Origin: CAZGAQ01 sp964523405
GTDB lineage: Bacteria; Planctomycetota; Phycisphaerae; UBA1845; Fen-1342
NCBI GenBank assembly: GCA_964523405.1
Contig: CAZGAQ010000015.1
Coordinates: forward strand, 35,249-99,248
Length of the DNA: 64,000 nt
Reading direction: 5' to 3'
Shown: positions 7,862 to 15,840 of the stretch, piece after piece
Position numbering within the stretch: position 1 is the stretch's first letter
How the letters are laid out: each line of letters begins with the position of its first letter
The notes under the pieces: model-generated
What the model was told of the DNA's origin: nothing
What the model saw: only the letters and a program-made list of their open reading frames with translations
Database searches by the model: none
Position numbers and translations under genes: made by a program

Positions 7862-9556
7862 ATGGACATGCCTTCCGCCAGCGCCGAGCCCGAGCCGCCT
7901 GCGGCAACCCCGCGTGCCCGCGGTCTGGGGGGCGTCGCGCTCGCGCTGCTCCTCGTTTCTGGCGCGGTTCACCTCGGCTACCTCCTCTGGCAGTGCCCGC
8001 TCGACCTGTCCGGCGATGAAGCCCACTATTGGGAGTGGTCGCGACACCTGGACCTGAGCTACTACAGCAAAGGGCCGCTGGTCGCGTACCTCATCGCCCT
8101 CGGCCGGCTCGTCTTCGGCCCGTGGTCGCAGCAGGTCTTCGGTAATGACACGCTGGCCGTCCGCGTCCCGGCGATTCTGCTGTCCATCGCTACCGGCTTC
8201 GGCATGTACGTTCTCGGCGCCAAGGTGCTGAAGCAACCGCGCGTCGGGCTCGCCGCCGTCGCGCTCACGCTTACCGTCCCTGTACTTGCCGTCGGCGCAA
8301 TCTTGCTGACCATCGATGCCCCGCTGGCCTGCTGCTACGTCTGGACGCTGATTGCCTGCGCCCATGGCCTGCGCACCAGCCGATTCTGGCCGTGGCTTGT
8401 TGCGGGCCTACTCATCGCCATCGGCATTCTGGCGAAGTACACGATGGTGCTCGTGTTCCCGGTGGTCGGGCTGGCACTGCTCACGGAGGCCCCCTACCGC
8501 ACCAACCTGCGGCGCCCGGGGCCGTACGTCGCCCTCTTGCTCGGACTCGCGGGGCTCATCCCGATCCTGGTCTGGAACGCCCAGCACGGGTGGGTGAGCT
8601 TCCACCATGTGGCCGGACAGGCCGGCGTGGAGAACCGCAGCGGCTTCAATCCGGCCGGCGTGCTCGAGTTCTTCCTGGGGCAGGCCGCGGTAATCGGGCC
8701 GATCTGGTTTGCGCTGCTGCTGTGGGCCGTCATCGCGCTCTGGCGCCGGCCGCAAGCTCAGGTGGGCGAGGCGCACGATCCCGCTGAGCTCAAGCTGCTG
8801 CTTTACGCGACGGTCGTGCCCTGGGCCGTGTTCCTGGCCTTCAGCTTCATCACCAAGGTACAGCCGAATTGGCCGGTCTTGGCCGTGCTGCCGGGCTTAC
8901 CGCTCTTGGTACTGTGGCTGGCGCGGCGGATGCGAGCCAACGAACCGGGGCAGCAGCGCACGACGCGGCGGCTCACCGTTGCCGGCATCATCCTCGGCGC
9001 AGCCAGCGTCCTGCTCATGCACCGCACGGAAGTGCTCTACCCGCTCTTCAACCGCGTGCTGCCACCGCCGTCTGCGTTCAATCTCACCCCGGCCGCCCGG
9101 CTTGACCCGACGGCGCGCCTGCGCGGGTGGTCGCAACTCGGCGCCGCGGTCGGCAAGCACCTGGCGGCCGAGCGTGCGGCCGGGCGCGAGCCGTTCATCG
9201 TCACGGACGATTACCAGGTCTCCAGCCAGGTCGCGTTCTATTGCCCCGGCCAACCCGTGACGTACTGCCTGCAAGCGGTGCTCGGGGCCCGACAGAGCCA
9301 ATACGACATCTGGCCGAACCCGATTCGCGATCCGGACCGGTTCGTCGGGCGGCCGTGCTTGTACATCGGGGCCCGCAAGGCGGAGCTGTTCGGCGACGGC
9401 AACACGGGGCACGTGGCGCTGCGCGGCACGCGGCTGCTGGAAACCGTCGAGCACCGCGTGTGCCGCCAGCCGGTGCAGATCTGGTCGATTTACGCCGTGG
9501 ACGAATACGCCGGTCTGCCGCCGGAGGTGATCCAGCGCAGCGGGCAGAAGTTCTAG
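7862..9556 (+). CDS. GT39-family membrane glycosyltransferase (ArnT/PMT-like)
   Basis: A 564-residue polytopic protein with about eleven hydrophobic helices. The first periplasmic loop contains DLSGDEAHYWEWSRHLDLS followed by YYSKGP, the Asp-Glu and Tyr-rich signature of the dolichyl-phosphate-mannose mannosyltransferase/ArnT superfamily that transfers sugars from polyprenyl-phosphate carriers. The C-terminal ~150 residues form a soluble periplasmic domain ending at KF. It probably glycosylates a lipid, glycan or protein on the outer face of the inner membrane. It follows the small membrane protein by three bases, and a PAP2-like gene lies 200 bases downstream, which fits recycling of the lipid carrier. 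Confidence 0.87.
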   Translation: MDMPSASAEPEPPAATPRARGLGGVALALLLVSGAVHLGYLLWQCPLDLSGDEAHYWEWSRHLDLSYYSKGPLVAYLIALGRLVFGPWSQQVFGNDTLAVRVPAILLSIATGFGMYVLGAKVLKQPRVGLAAVALTLTVPVLAVGAILLTIDAPLACCYVWTLIACAHGLRTSRFWPWLVAGLLIAIGILAKYTMVLVFPVVGLALLTEAPYRTNLRRPGPYVALLLGLAGLIPILVWNAQHGWVSFHHVAGQAGVENRSGFNPAGVLEFFLGQAAVIGPIWFALLLWAVIALWRRPQAQVGEAHDPAELKLLLYATVVPWAVFLAFSFITKVQPNWPVLAVLPGLPLLVLWLARRMRANEPGQQRTTRRLTVAGIILGAASVLLMHRTEVLYPLFNRVLPPPSAFNLTPAARLDPTARLRGWSQLGAAVGKHLAAERAAGREPFIVTDDYQVSSQVAFYCPGQPVTYCLQAVLGARQSQYDIWPNPIRDPDRFVGRPCLYIGARKAELFGDGNTGHVALRGTRLLETVEHRVCRQPVQIWSIYAVDEYAGLPPEVIQRSGQKF

Positions 9557-9622
9557 CCCGATTGAGGTCTGGGGCAAGCGGTGATCGCGCGCCGCGGCTC
9601 TGTGAGGCGCCCGGAAGAAGAC

Positions 9623-9732
9623 GCCACTGCTGACACGGCAGTGGCACACCGGGCGTCATGCACAGGCTACTGCCGACGCAGTGGCATACTGGGAGTGCGG
9701 CATGTTTGTGCCACTGCTCTGTGAGCAGTGGC
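9623..9732. repeat. Three tandem palindromes of one REP-like unit
   Basis: Three hairpins share the arms GCCACTGC / GCAGTGGC: 9623-9630 with 9638-9645; 9666-9673 with 9678-9685 (one G-U pair); and 9710-9719 with 9723-9732, where the stem grows to 10 bp. Their starts are 43 and 44 bases apart, so they are phased. They fill the 199-base gap between the GT39 gene and the PAP2-like gene. They look like a repetitive extragenic palindrome array. Confidence 0.75.
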
Positions 9733-9755
9733 GCGTGTGCTAACGAGAGTGAGGC

Positions 9756-10445
9756 ATGGCAAGTCAGCTCTCCGAAAACAGCAGCCCGAAGCCCGCAAGA
9801 GCGACGACGTTCGGGCTTATCGCCTTGGCCGGCGGGATCGTCGTGGCCGGCTTCCTCGGCCTGGATCGCTGGTTCTACGAGCACGTGTCGTGCGTGCTCA
9901 ATCACGAAGACCGTCCCTTCGACCGCACCTTCTACACGGCCACCAAACCCTTCTGGCTCGCTTTGCGCTACAGCTTCGGATACCTCTACGGAGCCGGCGT
10001 GCTCTATGCCGTCGCCTTGCTGTGGAAGCCACAGCATTGGCGGCACTACACGGCCGCGATCGTGAGCGTGGCCGTCGCGGCCTTCGTTGCGAACGTCCTG
10101 CAGGGGGCGATCGGGCGGGTGCGTCCCAATCAGGCGGAGACCCATCTCGCCTTCGTACCCCCCTTCTCCGAGTTGCTCACCAAGGACCGCGTGTGCTTCC
10201 CGTCCGGCGAGGCCGCAACCGCCTTCGCCCTGGCCTGGATCGTCGCCAGGTTCGTGCCCCGCTGGCGGGCCGTCCTCCTGGCCATCGCCGCCCTGACCGC
10301 CATTGCCCGGCTGATCAACGGGGCCCACTACCCCAGCGACATCGCGGCCGGGGCGGTGTTGGGACCGCTGGTGGCGGCCGGCGTGTGGCGGCTGGCGACC
10401 ACAATCAGCCGGACGCCGGCCGCAGTCCCCGAACAGCCGGACTAG
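9756..10445 (+). CDS. PAP2-family membrane protein (atypical phosphatase motifs)
   Basis: A 229-residue integral membrane protein with about five helices and the PAP2 fold. The third phosphatase motif is intact (ARLINGAHYPSD), with Arg, His and Asp. The first motif reads QGAIGRVRP, where the expected Lys is Gln, and the second reads FPSGEAATA, where the usual PSGH His is Glu. The family dephosphorylates lipid phosphates such as undecaprenyl pyrophosphate; with these changes the activity is uncertain. It follows the GT39 gene, which would match a role in lipid-carrier metabolism. Confidence 0.78.
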   Translation: MASQLSENSSPKPARATTFGLIALAGGIVVAGFLGLDRWFYEHVSCVLNHEDRPFDRTFYTATKPFWLALRYSFGYLYGAGVLYAVALLWKPQHWRHYTAAIVSVAVAAFVANVLQGAIGRVRPNQAETHLAFVPPFSELLTKDRVCFPSGEAATAFALAWIVARFVPRWRAVLLAIAALTAIARLINGAHYPSDIAAGAVLGPLVAAGVWRLATTISRTPAAVPEQPD

Positions 10446-10499
10446 CGGCCGCCGCGCACGAATCCGTTCAGCAATCTTCGGGCCTGGACGCAATTCCCA

Positions 10500-10525
10500 T
10501 TGACCGTCCGAAAACGTGGTATAAT
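10500..10525 (+). promoter_or_regulatory. Extended -10 promoter of the C39/RimK/GCS2 operon
   Basis: A perfect TATAAT at 10520-10525 is preceded by TG at 10517-10518 (extended -10, TGgTATAAT). TTGACC at 10500-10505 is a good -35 hexamer but only 14 bases away, so the extended -10 probably does the work. It lies between the PAP2-like gene and the peptidase gene and places transcription start near 10532. Confidence 0.65.
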
Positions 10526-10639
10526 GTGCCGCTTGTGTCGGCCGGTCCCCAGCGGGCCTTTCACGGGCTGCGGCAATGTCACGCGTGTCCAGCGCGTCCC
10601 GCGGCTGGGCAGGCCAGGTCGGCGCGCGAGACCTGCGCG

Positions 10640-11371
10640 GTGTTAGAGCGTCTCCCGCTGGAGATCCTTCCCCAGCCCAACGATACTACGTGCGGGCCGA
10701 CCTGCCTGCACGCCATCTACCGGTTCTACGGCGAAAGCGTCGAACTACGCGACATCATCGCCGAAGTCCCGGCCCTCGAAGAAGGCGGCACGCTCGCCGT
10801 GTTCCTGGCCGGCCACGCCTTGCGCCGCGGGTACGGCGCCACGCTCTACACCTACAACCTGCAGGTCTTCGACCCCACCTGGTTCGCCAAGCCCGGCGTC
10901 GACCTCCCCGCCAGGCTCACGCAGCAGCGCGACCACAAGACCAACCCGAAGCTGCGCCTAGCCACCGAGGGCTACCTCGAATTCCTGCGCCTCGGCGGAC
11001 ACGTGCGGTTCGAGGACCTCACCCTCGCGTTGATCCGCAAGTACCTCACCCGCGGACGCCCGATCCTCACCGGCCTCTCGGCCACGTATCTGCACCACAG
11101 CATCCGCGAGTACGGCCCGCACTGCGATGACGACGACATCCGCGGCGAGCCGATGGGCCACTTCGTCATCCTCTGCGGCTATGACCGCGAGCATCGCGAG
11201 GTGCTCGTGGCCGATCCGCTGTATCCGAACCCGCTGGCCGTCACGCACATTTACTCGATCGGCATCGAGCGCGTCCTGGGGGCAATCCTCCTGGGCATCC
11301 TGACCTACGACGCCAACCTGCTGATCCTCGAACCGCCGAAAACCCGAAAGGACCCCAAGGTGCCGTCGTGA
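10640..11371 (+). CDS. C39-like cysteine peptidase-fold protein
   Basis: A 243-residue papain-like protein of the peptidase C39-like family. NDTTCGPTCLHAIYRFYG carries the nucleophile Cys near residue 17, and GHFVILCGYD with the later VLVADPLY supply the His and Asp of the triad. GTG 10640 is the only start codon in frame between the promoter and the catalytic Cys; the ribosome binding site is weak. The stop overlaps the GTG start of the RimK-like gene (GTGA). In the known genomic association of such peptidases with RLAN-RimK and GCS2 ligases (predicted amidoligase systems), it is thought to trim or cleave a peptide product. Cytoplasmic, since no signal peptide is visible. Confidence 0.78.
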   Translation: MLERLPLEILPQPNDTTCGPTCLHAIYRFYGESVELRDIIAEVPALEEGGTLAVFLAGHALRRGYGATLYTYNLQVFDPTWFAKPGVDLPARLTQQRDHKTNPKLRLATEGYLEFLRLGGHVRFEDLTLALIRKYLTRGRPILTGLSATYLHHSIREYGPHCDDDDIRGEPMGHFVILCGYDREHREVLVADPLYPNPLAVTHIYSIGIERVLGAILLGILTYDANLLILEPPKTRKDPKVPS

Positions 11372-12843
11372 CGAACCTGATCGTCGTGGACAAACCGAAA
11401 AAATGGCCCCTGCAGATCCCGGACGTCCCCATCGTCTCGGCCCGGGCCTACCTGACCGAGCCGCAATACAGCGAGATGCGCAACGTCAAGGTCTTCAACC
11501 TCTGCAAGTCGTACCGCTACCAGAGCTCCGGCTACTACGTCTCGCTGCTCGCCATGGCCCGCGGACACAAACCGCTCCCCAGCATCACAACCATCCAGGA
11601 CCTCAAGACGGCCTCGATCGCCCGCCTCGTCGCGGAAGACCTCGAGGACGTCATCCAGCGCAGCCTGCGACCCATCCAGTCCGCCAAGTTCACCCTCAGC
11701 GTCTACTTCGGCAGCAACCCCGCCAAGCGCTACGAAGAGCTCTGCTCCCGGCTCATCCGGCTGTTCCAGGCCCCCCTCCTGCGGGCGGAGTTCACCAAGC
11801 AGGACGGCGTGTGGAGCCTGCACGACATCGGCCCCATCGCCGATAGCGATATCCCCCCCAGCCACCAGGAATTCGTCATCGAGGCGGCCTCGCGCTTTTT
11901 CGCGCAGAACCGCCTGCCGGCCCGGCGCCGCGCCACGACGCAATACGATCTGGCCATCCTCTATAACCCGCAGCTCGAGCGCCCACCCTCCAACCGCCGC
12001 GCCCTCGGCAAGTTCGCCCAGGCCGCCAAGCGCTACCGCCTCGGCGTCGAGCTGATCAAGCGCGAGGACTTTGGCCGGCTCGCGGAGTTCGACGCCCTGT
12101 TCATCCGCGAGACCACCGCCGTCAATCACCACACCTACCGCTTCGCCCGCCGGGCGGCCGAGGAGGGCCTCGTCGTCATCGACGACCCCGACTCGATCGC
12201 CAAGTGCAGTAACAAGGTCTATCTGGCTGAGCTGCTCGCCCGGCACGCCATCCCGGTGCCGCGCACCATGATCGTCCACCGCGACAACCGCGATCGCGTG
12301 CGCGAGCAGATCGGGTTGCCGTGCATCCTCAAGGAGCCCGACAGCTCCTTCTCGCAGGGGGTCGTCCGCAGCGAGGAGCAGAACCACCTCGACGAGATCA
12401 TGGACCGCATGCTCGACAAGTCCGAGCTGGTCATCGCCCAGGAGTTCATGCCCACCACGTTCGACTGGCGCATCACCATCCTCGACAACGAGCCCCTCTT
12501 CGCCTGCCGCTATTACATGGTCAAGGGCCACTGGCAGATCGTGCAGAACAACCCGGACGGGTTCCGCTATGGCGACGTGGAGCCCGTCCCGGCCGACCTG
12601 GTGCCCAAGCCCGTGCTCAACGGCGCTCTCCGCGCTGCCCGCGCCATCGGCGATGGGCTGTACGGCGTGGACGTGAAGCAGGTCGGCAAGAAGGCCTACG
12701 TCATCGAGGTCAACGACAACCCCAACATCGACGCCGGCTACGACGACCGGCTGCTGGGCGACGAACTCTACGACCGCGTGATGCGCGTCTTTCTCAAACG
12801 CATTCAAGCCAAGAAGAACGGCATCCGGCCGGAGCACGCATGA
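11368..12843 (+). CDS. RimK-family ATP-grasp ligase with N-terminal RLAN domain
   Basis: A 491-residue protein. Residues 1 to about 170 (KVFNLCKSYRYQSSGYYVSL) are the RLAN domain that precedes a subset of RimK-like enzymes. The C-terminal ATP-grasp domain shows CILKEPDSSFSQGV, the VIAQEFMPTTFDWRI nucleotide/metal region, and IEVNDNPNIDAG with the Glu-Asn-Asp magnesium ligands. RimK-type enzymes form peptide bonds between an amino acid and a carboxylate. The start is GTG 11368, overlapping the peptidase stop; the stop overlaps the ATG of the GCS2 gene, so the three are translationally coupled. The product may be a short peptide or a modified protein tail; no precursor gene is evident. Confidence 0.85.
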   Translation: MTNLIVVDKPKKWPLQIPDVPIVSARAYLTEPQYSEMRNVKVFNLCKSYRYQSSGYYVSLLAMARGHKPLPSITTIQDLKTASIARLVAEDLEDVIQRSLRPIQSAKFTLSVYFGSNPAKRYEELCSRLIRLFQAPLLRAEFTKQDGVWSLHDIGPIADSDIPPSHQEFVIEAASRFFAQNRLPARRRATTQYDLAILYNPQLERPPSNRRALGKFAQAAKRYRLGVELIKREDFGRLAEFDALFIRETTAVNHHTYRFARRAAEEGLVVIDDPDSIAKCSNKVYLAELLARHAIPVPRTMIVHRDNRDRVREQIGLPCILKEPDSSFSQGVVRSEEQNHLDEIMDRMLDKSELVIAQEFMPTTFDWRITILDNEPLFACRYYMVKGHWQIVQNNPDGFRYGDVEPVPADLVPKPVLNGALRAARAIGDGLYGVDVKQVGKKAYVIEVNDNPNIDAGYDDRLLGDELYDRVMRVFLKRIQAKKNGIRPEHA

Positions 12844-14078
12844 CCGCCAGTTATCACCTGTTTGAGCGCTTCGGGGTCGAACTCGAATACATGCTGGTGC
12901 ACCGCGATTCGCTCGCCGTGCTCCCCGCGACCGACGAGGTCATCAAGAGCGTCGCCGGCGCCTACGACACCGATGTCGACGTCGGCGAGTTGACCTGGTC
13001 CAACGAGCTCGTCCTGCACGTCATCGAGCTCAAGACCAACGGCCCCGCGCCGACGCTCGACGGCCTCGCCCCACTATTCCAGCGCGACCTCCAGCGCATC
13101 AACGGCATCCTCGCCCCGCGCCATGGCCAACTCATGCCCACCGGCATGCACCCCTGGATGGACCCGCTCACCGAAACCAAGCTCTGGCCGCACGAGTACA
13201 ACGCCGTCTACGCCGCGTTCGACCGCATCTTCAACTGCAAGGGCCACGGCTGGGCCAACCTGCAGTCGATGCACCTGAACCTGCCGTTTGCGGGGGACGA
13301 GGAGTTCGGCCGGCTGCACGCGGCCATCCGCCTGCTGCTGCCGATCCTGCCGGCATTGGCGGCCAGTTCGCCGGTGGTGGACGGGCGCCTGACGGGTGTG
13401 GCGGACACGCGCCTGGAGGTGTATCGCTCCAACGCCCGCAAGATTCCGTCCGTGTCGGGCAAAGTCATCCCGGAGCCCGTCTTCACGCGGCACGACTACG
13501 AAGCGCAGATTCTGAAGCCCATCTACAAGGACCTCACACCGTTCGATCCGCAGGGTGTGCTGCAGCACGAATGGGCCAACGCCCGGGGGGCCATTGCCCG
13601 CTTCGAGCGCGACACAATCGAAATTCGCGTGCTGGACATTCAGGAATGCCCGCGGGCGGACCTCGCGATTCTCAAGCTGATCGTCGCGACGCTGAAAGCA
13701 CTGGTCGAAGAGAAGTGGTGCACGTTCGAGCAGCAGCGGCAGTGGCCCGTCGCCCCGCTCGAAGACCTCTTCCTGGCAACCGTGCGCCAGGCGGACCAGG
13801 CCCACCTCACCGACGAGGACTACCTCGCCCTGTTCGGCTTCACGAAGCAGAAGCACTGTACCGCCGGCGAATTGTGGGCGCACATCTACAAGTCCCTGTT
13901 CACCGCGGGCCAGCGCAAGACCGTGGCGCTGGCGCCGCTCAACATCATCCTCAAGCAGGGCTGCCTGGCGCGACGGATTGAAAAGGCCCTGGCCGGCGAC
14001 GACCGGCGCGCCAAGCTCACGAGCGTATACGGCAAGCTGTGCACGTGCCTCGCGGAAGGGCAGATGTTCGAGCCGTAG
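12840..14078 (+). CDS. GCS2-family carboxylate-amine ligase (glutamate-cysteine ligase-like)
   Basis: A 412-residue protein of the glutamate-cysteine ligase 2 family. The glutamine-synthetase-like core begins at FGVELEYMLV, with active-site glutamates, continues through MPTGMHPWMDP, NLQSMHLNLPF and ends with IEIRVLDIQECP. ATG 12840 overlaps the preceding stop (ATGA). Family members make gamma-glutamyl or related amide bonds; the gene company (C39 peptidase, RLAN-RimK) suggests the three act on the same small peptide-like compound rather than on glutathione. No glutathione synthetase is nearby. Confidence 0.85.
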   Translation: MTASYHLFERFGVELEYMLVHRDSLAVLPATDEVIKSVAGAYDTDVDVGELTWSNELVLHVIELKTNGPAPTLDGLAPLFQRDLQRINGILAPRHGQLMPTGMHPWMDPLTETKLWPHEYNAVYAAFDRIFNCKGHGWANLQSMHLNLPFAGDEEFGRLHAAIRLLLPILPALAASSPVVDGRLTGVADTRLEVYRSNARKIPSVSGKVIPEPVFTRHDYEAQILKPIYKDLTPFDPQGVLQHEWANARGAIARFERDTIEIRVLDIQECPRADLAILKLIVATLKALVEEKWCTFEQQRQWPVAPLEDLFLATVRQADQAHLTDEDYLALFGFTKQKHCTAGELWAHIYKSLFTAGQRKTVALAPLNIILKQGCLARRIEKALAGDDRRAKLTSVYGKLCTCLAEGQMFEP

Positions 14079-14104
14079 ACTCCACACACCAGCGGGGACG
14101 CGCC

Positions 14105-14689
14105 ATGGACGAATCCGGCCTGCTGCGGCTCTGCCCGCTCTGCGACTACCGGCTGGAGGGGCTGCCGGTCGAGTATCGTTGCCCGGAATGCGGGTTTGAG
14201 CTGGATAGGAGGTGGGAGGTGTTTGGGGGCGGCAAGCGGACGCCGGCGAGGCGCCTGACCCTATGGCTGCTGCTTGCAACGATCATCTCGGTGCTGATCG
14301 GCAGCGTTGTGGTCGCGCTACTGCGTAAAGCAACGCCGTGGTTTCCGCTCATGCTGACTCCCACTGTCATCGTGATCCTGGCAGGCCTGCGGCCGCGCCG
14401 GCACTTCTACGCGCTGGGACATTTGGAGTTGCGCGTCTACCGTGCGCGGACCCTCGTGGCCACTTATCCGCTGCAGCGGATTGACCGCATCCAGCACCGC
14501 TACCTCCGCCAGCAGATCTGCATCGACGTTGCCGACCAACCGATTACGTGGCCCGACTCGTGGTTCTTTGTCAATGATCCGGGCGAGCCGCACCGGCTTG
14601 TCCTCGCTGTGCAGCAGCGACTGGCGCCGTTTCGACGCCGCCGCGCGCTACAGGAAGAACTCCGGCGCGCGGCATCAGGCAGGCGATAG
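14105..14689 (+). CDS. Zinc-ribbon membrane protein
   Basis: A 194-residue protein starting with a zinc ribbon: CPLCDYRLEGLPVEYRC then CPECGFEL, a CxxC...CxxC pair at residues 11-37. Two hydrophobic helices follow (LWLLLATIISVLIGSVVVAL and a second one near residue 85), then a soluble basic C-terminal domain. The same ribbon design occurs twice in the protein at 48158-49549, so this is a small paralogous family. ATG 14105 comes 26 bases after the GCS2 stop, so it may be co-transcribed, but a functional link is not evident. Confidence 0.65.
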   Translation: MDESGLLRLCPLCDYRLEGLPVEYRCPECGFELDRRWEVFGGGKRTPARRLTLWLLLATIISVLIGSVVVALLRKATPWFPLMLTPTVIVILAGLRPRRHFYALGHLELRVYRARTLVATYPLQRIDRIQHRYLRQQICIDVADQPITWPDSWFFVNDPGEPHRLVLAVQQRLAPFRRRRALQEELRRAASGRR

Positions 14690-14723
14690 ACACGCGGGAC
14701 GGCTGCCAACTGGCGACACGAAC

Positions 14724-15719
14724 CTACCCCGCCCTGTACCCCTCCACCAGCCCGTCCATCCGCTGATCCGCCTGCAATTGCCGCACGCGCTCATAGCCCG
14801 CGACCACCAGCGCTTCCTCGTACTCCGCCAGCGTGTAGCAGTTCCCGCCCTCCGTGCCCACCAGCATGTTGATCGCAAACACCGCCCCGCCGCGCGGCTG
14901 CGTGCGGTCCGGGCTCTGGATGTGGTCGCGGATCACCAGCCGCCCGCCCGGCACCAGCGCCCGGTGAATCTTGCGGTACAGGTCGATGTTCTGTCGGTGG
15001 CTGTTTTGATGGATGATCGCCGACAGCAGCGCGAGGTCGTGCCCGCCCGGCAGCTCGTCTTTGTAGAAATCCCCGCCCACCAGCGTCGCCCGCTCCGCCA
15101 TCCCGACGGCCGCCAGATTCGCGCGGGCCATTTCGACGACGGCCGGTTGGTCGAAGATTGTCGCCTGCATCTGCGGCGCCTGGCGCAACAGCGCGATCGT
15201 GTACGTGCCCGGCCCCGCACCGACGTCCAATAGCCGCCGCGCCGCACCCGGCTGAATCGCCCGCGCGATCGTCTCCGCCTGCGGTGCCGATACGACGTGC
15301 ATCGCCCCGATGAACGCCCGCATCGCGGCGTCATCCCGCGGCGCGCGGGCCCGCGTTCGCGCCGCCGCGTCGCCGCGCGCGATGCCGGTCAGCTCCGTCC
15401 AGCGCTGCCACAGCGACGCCGAGTGCAGCACCATCGGCAGCACGCCCTGCGGCGCACCCGCCGCCAGCAGCGCCGCCATCTCCGGCTCGCAGCGATACTG
15501 CCCGTCGCGTTTGGACAGCAGTTCCATCGCCGCCAGCGCATCCAGCAGGATCGTGAGCGCCCGCTCGTCGCCGTGCACCCGCTGCGTGACCTGCGCCGCC
15601 GTCAGCGGCGCGGGCGCCAGCAGCGAGAACAGATCCAGCTCCGCCCCCGTCAGCAGAATCCGGCATTCCATGAAATTGCGGGCCAGCGTCAGCAAGGCGT
15701 CGCCGGTGTACATAGGCAC
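14724..15719 (-). CDS. O-methyltransferase with winged-helix dimerisation domain
   Basis: A 331-residue SAM-dependent methyltransferase of the hydroxyindole/caffeate O-methyltransferase type (Methyltransf_2). The N-terminal ~100 residues form the dimerisation winged helix (ELDLFSLLAPAPLTAAQV), then motif I LLDVGAGPGTYT near residue 165, the acidic FDQPAVVE, GGDFYKDELPGG, and VPGGRLVIRDH. The catalytic His of plant enzymes is not clear; IIHQNSHRQN occupies its region. It is flanked by a repeat upstream and by convergent transcription downstream, so it probably stands alone. The substrate is unknown. Confidence 0.82.
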   Translation of the reverse strand: MPMYTGDALLTLARNFMECRILLTGAELDLFSLLAPAPLTAAQVTQRVHGDERALTILLDALAAMELLSKRDGQYRCEPEMAALLAAGAPQGVLPMVLHSASLWQRWTELTGIARGDAAARTRARAPRDDAAMRAFIGAMHVVSAPQAETIARAIQPGAARRLLDVGAGPGTYTIALLRQAPQMQATIFDQPAVVEMARANLAAVGMAERATLVGGDFYKDELPGGHDLALLSAIIHQNSHRQNIDLYRKIHRALVPGGRLVIRDHIQSPDRTQPRGGAVFAINMLVGTEGGNCYTLAEYEEALVVAGYERVRQLQADQRMDGLVEGYRAG

Positions 15720-15782
15720 GGCATGTCTCCTGATCGTGATCGTCCAGGTGTGTCAGCGCTGTGTCGACCGCGCGATATCGGT

Positions 15783-15840
15783 GTAGCGTCAGGCCTCCGT
15801 GCCTGGCGTGGTAGTGTGCCACGGCCGTGTCAGCCGTGGC
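15783..15840. repeat. Dispersed repeat: GTAGCGTCAGGCCTCC box plus REP-like hairpin
   Basis: The box GTAGCGTCAGGCCTCC begins at 15783 and recurs, in the same or slightly altered form, at 26627, 33207 and 33247. It is followed by the hairpin GCCACGGC (15818-15825) / GCCGTGGC (15833-15840), which belongs to the same type as the 9.6 kb array. The right arm overlaps the last codons and stop of coaC. Confidence 0.7.
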
